From an uncultured Mycoplasmatota bacterium (GTDB lineage Bacteria > Bacillota_I > Bacilli_A > RF39 > UBA660), in contig USGP01000018.1 in the NCBI GenBank assembly GCA_900554315.1, positions 1 through 24,306 of the forward strand: 24,306 bases of DNA, given 5' to 3'. The notes under the pieces are model-generated. The model had not been told where the DNA came from. It saw only the letters and a list, made by a program, of their open reading frames with translations, and made no database searches. Position 1 is the stretch's first letter. Each line of letters opens with the position of its first letter. The position numbers and the translations under genes are program-made. Shown here piece after piece: positions 6,074-12,233 of the stretch.

Positions 6074-7394
6074 AAGCGGCTTTTTGTAAAACTGGGCCTT
6101 GTTGTTCTTGGACGTTCTGCTGAGTATTTTGTTTTGCTGTTTGTTGTTTAGATGCTTCTTCTGCAAGTGATGCTGCAGTAATTGTTTCATTTCTAGGAGG
6201 TAATACTAACTCAGCATCTGGATTTGATTGTGAGCCTGGTATCACAAGTTTAGCTTCTGGATTTGGTTGTGGTCCTGGCATCACAAGTTTGGCATCTGGA
6301 TTTGGTTGTGGCCCTGGCATCACAATTTTGGCATCTGGATTTGGTTGTGGCCCTGGTATAATAATTGGAGATGATTGATTTATATCTGATGTCTGTTGTT
6401 GAGCTTCTTGTTTTTGTTGTTGAGTCACTTGCTCTTGTTGTTGAGTCACTTGCTCTTGCTGTTGAGTTGCTTGCTCTTGTTGTTGAGTCACTTGTTCTTG
6501 TTGTTGAGTTGCCTGCTCTTGTTGTTGGGTCACTTGTTCTTGTTGTTGAGTCACTTGTTCTTGCTGTTGAGTTGCTTGCTCTTGTTGTTGAGTTACCTGT
6601 TCTTGTTGTTGAATTGCTTGCTCTTGTTGTTGGGTCACTTGTTCTTGTTGCTGTTTCATACGGTGTCTTAATTTGTCTGTATCTTCTTTTGACATAGCTA
6701 CAGCGTTAGCACCTAGCACTTTATTTTGTACTCCTTTTTCTTGAAGTTTTCTTAATTTTTCTTGTGCACGCTCTAATTTTTTAGCATAATATTTTCCTTT
6801 TATGTCATAATATTTTGCCTTAATACTATCTAATAAATGTATTTCTGATTGTAATTTTTGTACTTTGGCAGTCGTTTCGGCTAATTTATTTCCATAATAA
6901 GACACATTTCCTTCTTTTTTTGAATATCTTCCTAATCTAAATCTTTCTACAATGTATTTCGGCATCAAAAAAGATTTTTGAATAGTATTTATTATTGTTT
7001 TTGCACGCTTTAAACGTCTTAGCTTTTTTCTTGCTTTTACAGCACGCATTCCAATTATCGTTCTTCTAAAATTGGAATTAGTATTGCTTTGTAGGCTTTC
7101 AAATTTTTTAATTTTAGTAGAAGTTTCTTGTTGCTTTATTTGATTTCTTGTCATTAGTTTGTCTGTTGTGTTTGAAAGCACTCCGGTTTCGATAGTTTCT
7201 TGTTGTGTATTTCTTCTTTGTATTTCTAGCTGTAATCTTTTTTGTTCTACTTTCAATTTTTCCAATCTTTTTTCAAAGTTCATGGCAGTACCTAGAATAC
7301 TCTGCCTTTCAGCTTCTAATAATCCTATTTCATCTGTAATACGTTCTAGTGAACTCTGCAATAACTCTCTATACGCTTTTTCTGAATTATTCAT
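6072..7394 (-). CDS. Coiled-coil protein with Gln-heptad and Pro-rich tandem repeats
   Basis: No known family is recognised in this 440-residue protein. Residues 1-90 and 165-235 look like long Glu/Lys/Gln coiled coils, separated by a very basic segment (FRRTIIGMRAVKARKKLRRLKRAK, about 108-132, broken here by description only). Residues about 248-334 are twelve heptads of the form QQQEQVT/QQQEQAT. About residues 347-398 are four 13-residue copies of PGPQPNPDAKIVM. An Ala/Gln-rich tail ends in VLQKAA. There is no signal peptide or membrane helix, so it is probably cytoplasmic, perhaps a scaffold or nucleic-acid-associated protein; that is inference. Its ATG overlaps the end of the DUF1292 gene by eight bases, implying coupling, and a terminator lies right at its stop. 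Confidence 0.8.
   Translation of the reverse strand: MNNSEKAYRELLQSSLERITDEIGLLEAERQSILGTAMNFEKRLEKLKVEQKRLQLEIQRRNTQQETIETGVLSNTTDKLMTRNQIKQQETSTKIKKFESLQSNTNSNFRRTIIGMRAVKARKKLRRLKRAKTIINTIQKSFLMPKYIVERFRLGRYSKKEGNVSYYGNKLAETTAKVQKLQSEIHLLDSIKAKYYDIKGKYYAKKLERAQEKLRKLQEKGVQNKVLGANAVAMSKEDTDKLRHRMKQQQEQVTQQQEQAIQQQEQVTQQQEQATQQQEQVTQQQEQVTQQQEQATQQQEQVTQQQEQATQQQEQVTQQQEQVTQQQKQEAQQQTSDINQSSPIIIPGPQPNPDAKIVMPGPQPNPDAKLVMPGPQPNPEAKLVIPGSQSNPDAELVLPPRNETITAASLAEEASKQQTAKQNTQQNVQEQQGPVLQKAA
6201..6356 (-). repeat. Four 39-bp tandem repeats coding a Pro-rich 13-residue unit
   Basis: Four consecutive 39-bp units encode PGPQPNPDAKIVM, PGPQPNPDAKLVM, PGPQPNPEAKLVI and PGSQSNPDAELVL. The first two differ at one residue and the fourth is the most diverged. 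They are in frame inside the coiled-coil gene. Confidence 0.9.
6393..6653 (-). repeat. Twelve 21-bp tandem repeats coding Gln-rich heptads
   Basis: Twelve in-frame 21-bp units encode QQQEQ followed by VT, AT or AI; the last is the degenerate QQQKQEA, and a final QQQ follows. The alternation of VT and AT units suggests that blocks larger than one unit were duplicated. Gln codons are almost all CAA, with occasional CAG, and the remaining bases differ little between units, so the array is recent or homogenised. Confidence 0.92.
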
Positions 7395-7671
7395 CTTTCA
7401 TCTCGTCTCCATATGTTATTTCTTCTTGAATTGCTTTTTCTACCATATCCCATTCTTTTTCATCTGTAATACTTACCAACTCGAATGTATTATCATCTTT
7501 TTCGTTCAAGATAGAAACATATACTTTTTCATTTTCTTCATCCACTTTTTCTCCTAGTGTATACATGATGTAATCTTTTCCTTCATACCCTACTACATTA
7601 AAAATATCTAATACTTCTACTTCTAGCTGTTTATTATCTGGAGTTGTTAGTGTTATTTTATTATCTTCCAT
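7387..7671 (-). CDS. DUF1292 (YrzB-like) family protein
   Basis: The 94-residue acidic protein fits the DUF1292/YrzB family, small Bacillota proteins of unknown function. The typical core is seen as ITLTTPDNKQLEVEVLDIF, then GKDYIMYT, EKVYVSIL and FELVSITDEKEWDMVEKAI. It is predicted to be cytoplasmic. The ATG has AGGTGAT upstream. Its last eight bases overlap the start of the coiled-coil gene. A weak extended -10 (TGATAAAAT at 7694-7702) may start transcription here, as no terminator was seen behind the preceding gene. Confidence 0.85.
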   Translation of the reverse strand: MEDNKITLTTPDNKQLEVEVLDIFNVVGYEGKDYIMYTLGEKVDEENEKVYVSILNEKDDNTFELVSITDEKEWDMVEKAIQEEITYGDEMKDE

Positions 7672-7693
7672 GTTATCACCTCTATCTTTATTT

Positions 7694-7702
7694 ATTTTAT
7701 CA
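7694..7702 (-). promoter_or_regulatory. Possible extended -10 promoter before the DUF1292 gene
   Basis: The minus strand reads TGATAAAAT, one base from the extended -10 consensus, with no clear -35. It lies about 23 bases before the start codon. Confidence 0.35.
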
Positions 7703-7729
7703 TAAAGATATTGATTATGGAAATGATTT

Positions 7730-8215
7730 CTAACTTTGTTTTTGTAGTTTTACAGTTGGTAAATATTTTTTTGAAAGAAAGTCGTTCATCCATAGTGCTG
7801 TTCTTTCATTTGGTGTATTTATATTTGTTTGTAGATAAGTAGCAAATTTTCCTTCTTGAACTATTCTGGGCTCAATTGCAGAAGTTTCTTCTACTACTTC
7901 CCATAATACATTTGTTCCTTCTATATTGTTATAGAAGTTTAGCATGCAATGTACATAGTGTTGGTAGAAATCTTCTTGTTCTTTTGAAGAAAGATGTTCA
8001 TCGATTCTTCCAAAAACATAATCGATATCTTCCACTGCCCATTCTTCTCCCGGAATTTCAAATAGTTTTTGGCAGCTATAATACAATAATGCATTTTGAA
8101 GTGATCTAGTCATGGTTTCTTTTTCTTCTGATGTATAAATACCCAGTGGATTAGGTATCATTCCCTCAGCTAACATTTGATTTCCTACTTTTTCATATAT
8201 ATCATTTGATTTCAT
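7730..8215 (-). CDS. Hypothetical protein between rpmA and the DUF1292 gene
   Basis: I do not recognise this 161-residue protein. It looks soluble and helical, with no signal peptide; it is rich in Glu, Asn and aromatic residues. Notable segments are SEEKETMTRSLQNALLYYSCQKLFEIPGE and a second helix around SKEQEDFYQHYVHCMLNFYNNIE, each quoted only in part as landmarks. It occupies the position of spo0B in Bacillus (between rpmA and obg), but I see no Spo0B-type His-box or similarity. The start is supported by AAGGAG with seven bases spacing. It follows the terminator of the ribosomal-protein operon and has no convincing promoter, so it may depend on read-through. Confidence 0.7.
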   Translation of the reverse strand: MKSNDIYEKVGNQMLAEGMIPNPLGIYTSEEKETMTRSLQNALLYYSCQKLFEIPGEEWAVEDIDYVFGRIDEHLSSKEQEDFYQHYVHCMLNFYNNIEGTNVLWEVVEETSAIEPRIVQEGKFATYLQTNINTPNERTALWMNDFLSKKYLPTVKLQKQS

Positions 8216-8236
8216 TTCTATTCTCCTTTTTTATAT

Positions 8237-8263
8237 AAAAAAAGAACCTAATTTGGTTCCTTT
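8237..8263 (-). terminator. Terminator of the rplU-prp-rpmA operon
   Basis: On the minus strand AAAGGAACC pairs with GGTTCTTTT (nine pairs including one G-T wobble) around a six-base loop, followed by seven T residues. It starts right after the rpmA stop codon. The wobble would be an A-C mismatch on the plus strand, so it works in the minus direction. Confidence 0.85.
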
Positions 8264-8264
8264 A

Positions 8265-8555
8265 TTATTCTCCTACTGGATAAACTGAAGCCTGTTTTTT
8301 ATCTCTTCCTAAACGTTCAAATTTAACAATTCCGTCAACTGTTGCATATAAACTATCATCATTTCCACGACGAACGTTAGTTCCTGGGAAAACTTTAGTT
8401 CCACGTTGACGATATATAATAGAACCTGCTGTGATAAATTCGCCATCAGCAGCTTTTGCTCCTAGTCTACGTCCTGCAGAATCACGACCATTAGATGTTG
8501 ATCCTTGCCCTTTATGGTGAGCAAATAATTGGATATCTAATTTTAAAAACTCCAT
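8265..8555 (-). CDS. rpmA: 50S ribosomal protein L27, long form with Prp-cleaved propeptide
   Basis: L27 is a large-subunit protein whose N-terminus reaches the peptidyl transferase centre. The 96-residue product has the conserved body HHKGQGSTSNGRDSAGRRLG, GSIIYRQRGTKVFPG and the C-terminal GRDKKQASVYP. It starts with the extension MEFLKLDIQLFA, which corresponds to the propeptide removed by Prp in Staphylococcus aureus (known for the family), giving a predicted cut after Ala12. The gene for Prp is directly upstream, the usual Bacillota order rplU-prp-rpmA. The ATG follows an AAGGAGGA ribosome binding site. Transcription stops at the hairpin immediately downstream. Confidence 0.97.
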   Translation of the reverse strand: MEFLKLDIQLFAHHKGQGSTSNGRDSAGRRLGAKAADGEFITAGSIIYRQRGTKVFPGTNVRRGNDDSLYATVDGIVKFERLGRDKKQASVYPVGE

Positions 8556-8566
8556 AATTCTCCTCC

Positions 8567-8869
8567 TTACTTTACTTTAATATTTGTTGGGTAATTTTTC
8601 TCCAACTCTTTTAAAAGACTAACCATATTTCCAACTAGTACTTGAGTTGTGCTGTCTTCGTTTTTCACATTAACAGTCATTCCTCTTTTACTAATCATAT
8701 AACTTAGACTCCCTTTATCTAGTGCTAAAATACCATTTACTGTTGTTGTTACAATACTACTTGCTGCTGCACAAACAATATCTTTTCCATAGTCATCATA
8801 TAAAGCATGTCCAAGAATTGTTATTTTCTTGTATTTAGCATGTTCTTTTTCTACTTTTACTTGAATCAT
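8567..8869 (-). CDS. prp: Ribosomal-processing cysteine protease Prp
   Basis: Prp (YsxB/DUF464) removes the N-terminal extension of L27 in Bacillota that have it. The 100-residue length is typical. The catalytic His is seen in ILGHALYDDYG and the catalytic Cys in KDIVCAAASSIV twelve residues later, the family His-Cys arrangement. The gene lies two bases after the rplU stop and eleven before rpmA, so protease and substrate are co-expressed. The substrate motif in L27 here is LDIQLFA; a near-identical motif occurs at the start of L32 (see rpmF), so this enzyme may have two ribosomal substrates (inference). Confidence 0.94.
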   Translation of the reverse strand: MIQVKVEKEHAKYKKITILGHALYDDYGKDIVCAAASSIVTTTVNGILALDKGSLSYMISKRGMTVNVKNEDSTTQVLVGNMVSLLKELEKNYPTNIKVK

Positions 8870-8871
8870 AA

Positions 8872-9174
8872 TTAACCATTGATTTTAGTAATTTGAATTT
8901 TTGTATAAGGTTGTCTATGTCCTTGTTTCTTACGGTTAGATCTGTCTTTACATTTATATTTGAAGACAGTTATTTTCTTTTGTTTACCGTTTTTGATAAC
9001 TTTACCTTCTACAGTAACATTAGTAAGATAAGGACTTCCTATTTTACTATCAAGCATTAATACTTGGTCGAATTTAACAACATCACCAGCATTAGCATTT
9101 AATTTTTCAACGAAAATTTCAGAACCTTCTGTTACGTAATATTGTTTTCCTCCAACTTTAATTACAGCGTTCAT
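8872..9174 (-). CDS. rplU: 50S ribosomal protein L21
   Basis: L21 binds 23S rRNA together with L20. The 100-residue product has the family start NAVIKVGGKQYYVTEG, a middle KFDQVLML and the rRNA-binding C-terminal segment FKYKCKDRSNRKKQGHRQPYTKIQITKI. There is no N-terminal extension of the kind found on L27 and L32 here. The ATG follows a strong AGGAGGT ribosome binding site and a leader RNA of about 95 bases that probably mediates autoregulation. It is the first gene of rplU-prp-rpmA. Confidence 0.98.
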   Translation of the reverse strand: MNAVIKVGGKQYYVTEGSEIFVEKLNANAGDVVKFDQVLMLDSKIGSPYLTNVTVEGKVIKNGKQKKITVFKYKCKDRSNRKKQGHRQPYTKIQITKING

Positions 9175-9269
9175 TCATATACCTCCTTTTTTATAACTTA
9201 AGACTCGCTCTTAAGGTACCAAATTTGGTTTTTACCTTTTCAATGCGGTTTGAGCATGAGGCGTCAAAC
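9175..9269 (-). ncRNA. L21 leader RNA (ribosomal protein autoregulatory leader)
   Basis: The transcribed leader before rplU contains the elements typical of the Bacillota L21 leader: a conserved segment GACGCCTCATGCTCAAACCG, CATTGAAAAGG, then the foldable AAGGTA...CCAAATTTGG...TACCTT (9213-9238). A perfect seven-pair hairpin CTTAAGA/TCTTAAG with loop GCGAG follows (9197-9215). The last two structures share the bases 9213-9215, so they could be alternatives. The family is known to precede rplU-prp-rpmA; regulation by L21 is inferred from that. Confidence 0.8.
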
Positions 9270-9275
9270 AGTTAG

Positions 9276-9304
9276 AGTATATCATATCTACTTCAGACTG
9301 TCAA
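9276..9304 (-). promoter_or_regulatory. Strong sigmaA promoter of the rplU operon
   Basis: Minus-strand TTGACA (9299-9304) and TATACT (9276-9281) are separated by exactly 17 bases, the best promoter in the window, as expected for ribosomal protein genes. Predicted transcription start near 9269. Confidence 0.92.
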
Positions 9305-9314
9305 CTATATAACC

Positions 9315-11162
9315 CTAGACTTTGTTGCTTGTTTTTGGGGTTTTTATATTATTTAATTCTTGTGATGTAAATTTTCTATTTAAGCATAGTGCTTCTGTTA
9401 ATGTTGGAATTTCTCCTAAAGTTTCTAATTGAAAGAAACTTCTTTTTGCTTTTTCTTTAGAAAAAGATACTCCTCTATAAATAAATGTTCTTAGTGTTTC
9501 TTGTAAATCTTCTTTTGTTATTTCTAACCCTTCTGGAAAAGGCACTTCCGATAGATACTCTTCTACTTTTTTATCTGGAACAAAGAAACTATTTGTATGT
9601 AATATTGCCTCTAATTCTTCTTCTGTTACCGGTATATTTAATTGTTCTAATATTCTTAGTCTCATCCAGCGAGGCTTATCGTAATTTAATAAATCCAAAT
9701 TATTTTCTATTTCTCTTTCTTTTCCCAACTCTAAGATTAAATCTATTTTATCTTCTAGATTATCTTGTGATAAAAAGCGATAATTCGTTGTTGTTGGTAA
9801 TGATGGTAATAAACTATAGTTTTTTAATGTTTGAAGGTTTCTTCTTAAGTTTTCTGGTGGTAAAAATAGAATTTGATCTTTTTTGTTAGTCCAGTCTTTA
9901 TTTCCTGTTATTTCTTGAATTGTCTGAAGGTTTCTTTCTATCATTTCAGGAGTCTTTTGGCTTTCCTTCCATAAGTCTGGATTTTTTCTTAGAACATCTA
10001 AAGAGATTAGGCCTCTATTATTATAGGATAATAAATCTTCTATCGTTTGAAAACTAGATGTTAATAGTATTTGATTCAATAGACTATTGGTAATTCCTAC
10101 TTTTGTTAAATCTTTTAAAACCGTTTCTAGTTGCTGATAAGAGTATTTGCCTCTTATTTCTTCTATATCAATTTTTGACAATTGATATTGATTACATAGG
10201 CTTTGAAAACCTAATGTCGAATTATTCATAGTATCTTGATACTCTTTTTCAATTTGTTGATAATATTGATGGTTATGCCTATAGATTTCTTGTAGTGTTT
10301 GTAATCTTAATGGTGTTGAAGATATCGTTGCAGCAATCAACCTATAATCTGTAATTTCTTGGGGTGGATTTTCTAATTCTGCTATTATTTTGTCATAATC
10401 TTTTATTTTTTTCTGGCCTTCTTTTTTACGGTTTTTTTCTTTTCTTTTTAATCGTTGTTGATGCTTGTTTAACGGCTTTAACAACTCTACAATTTCTTCT
10501 ATTTCGAATTCATCTATTAATTTTTCTTCTATAGAGGGTATTTCTGGTCTAGATACTAGGGATGGTGCTTTATGAAGTGAGTATCCTAAAGCTTGCAAAG
10601 CTTTCTTCCTTTCAGATATTTTTTTAAAGGCTTTTGTTAGGGCTAAAGCAAATCCCCAGGCATTTTTGTCTTCATGAAAAACTTGAATAAAGGAAAATAA
10701 CTCTTCATTTGCTAACATGATAGATATTGCTTGATCTAGATAGGGAATTTTACATTCTTCATCTGCTGAATCGTTGCAAGTTACTAAATCCATAAAATCG
10801 GCTGCTCTTGAACTTTTTTCTTTGGTAGCCATAGATAATATTCCTGGATAAGCGTTCGAATCTGTAAAATCATCGATTGCTAAAAAAATAGATTCTAATT
10901 CATGAGATGATAATTTGTTCAATATTGGGGAAAGATAATCTGCAACATTTGTTAATTCTTCTATCGTAAATTTATTACTATTGCTTCGTACATAGGCAAT
11001 TAGAAATGATTTTATATCTATTTCATCATAATGAAGTGGATTTAAAAAATCATATGTTTGTAAAAACTCATTAAAAAAAGTTAATTCATCCCCGTCATGA
11101 GTTAGACTTTCTTGCAGATTTTGTCTTTCTCTTTTTATTCTTTCTATTGTTTCTTTTTGCAT
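9315..11162 (-). CDS. Large helical protein of unknown function (615 residues)
   Basis: I do not recognise a family. The sequence is almost entirely helix-forming, with no signal peptide or membrane segment. A very basic stretch lies at about 234-256 (QQRLKRKEKNRKKEGQKKIK). From about 335 to 520 there are recurring units with a leucine-rich helix pair and a short NP or LPP-type turn (RKNPDLWKESQKTPEMIERN, FLPPENLRRNLQTLKNY, FLSQDNLEDKIDLILELG), which recall mTERF-type helical repeats. I chose the ATG at 11162 because AGAAGGG lies six bases upstream; the longer reading begins at a TTG with no ribosome binding site. That gives a 19-base overlap with the upstream gene, suggesting coupling. No clear terminator follows; the rplU promoter begins within 20 bases upstream on the coordinate scale. 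Confidence 0.75.
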   Translation of the reverse strand: MQKETIERIKRERQNLQESLTHDGDELTFFNEFLQTYDFLNPLHYDEIDIKSFLIAYVRSNSNKFTIEELTNVADYLSPILNKLSSHELESIFLAIDDFTDSNAYPGILSMATKEKSSRAADFMDLVTCNDSADEECKIPYLDQAISIMLANEELFSFIQVFHEDKNAWGFALALTKAFKKISERKKALQALGYSLHKAPSLVSRPEIPSIEEKLIDEFEIEEIVELLKPLNKHQQRLKRKEKNRKKEGQKKIKDYDKIIAELENPPQEITDYRLIAATISSTPLRLQTLQEIYRHNHQYYQQIEKEYQDTMNNSTLGFQSLCNQYQLSKIDIEEIRGKYSYQQLETVLKDLTKVGITNSLLNQILLTSSFQTIEDLLSYNNRGLISLDVLRKNPDLWKESQKTPEMIERNLQTIQEITGNKDWTNKKDQILFLPPENLRRNLQTLKNYSLLPSLPTTTNYRFLSQDNLEDKIDLILELGKEREIENNLDLLNYDKPRWMRLRILEQLNIPVTEEELEAILHTNSFFVPDKKVEEYLSEVPFPEGLEITKEDLQETLRTFIYRGVSFSKEKAKRSFFQLETLGEIPTLTEALCLNRKFTSQELNNIKTPKTSNKV

Positions 11163-12112
11163 CTTTTTCCCTTCTTTTCTTCTGGTTTTAATCTTGACCA
11201 AACCTCTTTTTCTATTTTACTTTGTTCTTCTTCAAACTCTTCGCTTCCTAATAAACTTTGAATTCCTGGCAACATATTTCTATAATTTTGAATTCTATTT
11301 TCTAGCTGTTCTTGATATCCTTTATTACTCATTGTTTTCTTTATAAATCCCGTAATAATAGCATAGGTGTCTGGTCCAATTCTATCAAATAATATTCTGG
11401 CACCAGTTCCAATATCTCGTACTTCACTTATTCCTGATGTTTTTGCATTACTACTGGTAAAACGCTTAACATTTTTGAATGTTCCTTTTTGTATAGAATC
11501 TAATAATGAAAAGAAGCTTTGATTATAATCACTTGCAATCACATTGAAATCTTCTAAAAGACGTATATTACCGTTTGGAGTTGGTACGAAAATCAATTTA
11601 TTAGAAACTTTTTCTTCTGCTAATACGCTTGTATCTTGTAAAGCCAAATCAATTTGAGCTATTTTTCTTTGTTGAAGAATGATTTCTCCTTTTATATATT
11701 CCAATTCTTCTTTTGTTAAATCTGTAAATTCTTGAGTAACGACGTTGATAGAGGTTAATTTCTTGTTGATTTCTAATTTTAATCGCAATAATATGTCTTT
11801 ATAATTTGTATTATTCTTAGATGGTAGTAAGTGCATAATTTCTGAATCTGATGATATTGTTGTTAGTGCATCTAAATTGTCTAAATAGAATTCTACTGCA
11901 TCCTCAAATGGATTTTCTTCTTCTACCTGTTCTGATGTAGATGTTGTTACTACGGATTCTTCAAGTTTTATTGTGCTAGGTTTTGTGGGTGGTAAGTTTT
12001 GCATATGTGAAAGTTTTAGTCGTAAAGCTAAAGCTTTGTTTTTTTCTTTATCTAATAAGCTTAACAATTCATCTTCAGACATTTTTACTAATTCTGTTGT
12101 TGGAACTAACAT
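11144..12112 (-). CDS. Unknown protein with a C-terminal RelE/HigB-like domain
   Basis: The 322-residue protein has a Glu/Lys-rich helical N-terminus (1-35), a low-complexity Thr/Ser/Glu linker (40-70), a helical middle (70-165) and a C-terminal domain at about 185-280 with the layout of the RelE/HigB toxin fold. There, helix SFFSLLDSIQKGTFKNVKRF is followed by strand GISEVRDIGTGARILFDRI, strand DTYAIITGFIKKT and helix QEQLENRIQNY; the GF-x-KKT segment is a hallmark of HigB-type proteins. The tail is strongly basic (KKGKRCKKKQ). The ATG at 12112 is used because AAGGGGG precedes it and the longer ATG at 12148 lies upstream of the -10 box. It heads an operon with the 9315-11162 gene. Toxin activity is unproven; it could be a structural re-use of the fold. 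Confidence 0.75.
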   Translation of the reverse strand: MLVPTTELVKMSEDELLSLLDKEKNKALALRLKLSHMQNLPPTKPSTIKLEESVVTTSTSEQVEEENPFEDAVEFYLDNLDALTTISSDSEIMHLLPSKNNTNYKDILLRLKLEINKKLTSINVVTQEFTDLTKEELEYIKGEIILQQRKIAQIDLALQDTSVLAEEKVSNKLIFVPTPNGNIRLLEDFNVIASDYNQSFFSLLDSIQKGTFKNVKRFTSSNAKTSGISEVRDIGTGARILFDRIGPDTYAIITGFIKKTMSNKGYQEQLENRIQNYRNMLPGIQSLLGSEEFEEEQSKIEKEVWSRLKPEEKKGKRCKKKQ

Positions 12113-12138
12113 ATGTATCCCCCTTTTTTGATTGCTAT

Positions 12139-12167
12139 AGTATAACATATTTTTGTCAAATATTCAA
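12139..12167 (-). promoter_or_regulatory. SigmaA promoter of the 11144/9315 operon
   Basis: Minus-strand TTGAAT (12162-12167) and TATACT (12139-12144) with 17-base spacing. The expected start of transcription near 12132 fixes the downstream ATG at 12112 as the start codon. It is divergent from the pyrH promoter 40 bases away. Confidence 0.75.
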
Positions 12168-12204
12168 TTTAATTTTTGTTTTCATCGTTATATTTTGGGG
12201 TTTA

Positions 12205-12213
12205 TGGTACACT
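12205..12213 (+). promoter_or_regulatory. Extended -10 promoter of pyrH
   Basis: TGGTACACT fits TG-n-TAnnnT, with no good -35 element. It lies 20 bases before the pyrH start codon, leaving a very short leader that contains AAAGGAG. Confidence 0.5.
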
Positions 12214-12233
12214 ATATAGTAAAGGAGTGTTTT

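Noticed and set aside
6393..6653. Short-period array considered as CRISPR
   Set aside because: The 21-bp units are contiguous without spacers, are in frame with a coding sequence, and no cas gene is nearby.
6365..6697. Leu/Val-rich open frames on the plus strand across the repeat array
   Set aside because: They are the antisense reading of the Gln-heptad repeats (CAA read as TTG); there is no ribosome binding site and the minus-strand gene explains the periodicity.
7730..8215. The 161-residue protein as a Spo0B equivalent
   Set aside because: It shares only the genome position; no His-box or HPt-like motif can be seen.
9315..9350. Possible terminator behind the large helical protein gene
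   Set aside because: Only five pairs (AACCC/GGGTT) around a loop of more than 20 bases and no T run; not convincing.
9315..11201. TTG start at 11201 for the large helical protein
   Set aside because: It has no Shine-Dalgarno and would overlap the previous gene by 58 bases; ATG 11162 has AGAAGGG at a suitable distance.
11144..12148. Longer start (ATG at 12148) for the RelE-like domain protein
   Set aside because: It lies upstream of the TATACT -10 box at 12139-12144 and has no ribosome binding site, while the ATG at 12112 has AAGGGGG.
12139..12159. TTGACA at 12154-12159 paired with TATACT
   Set aside because: The spacing is only nine bases; TTGAAT at 12162-12167 gives the proper 17-base spacing.
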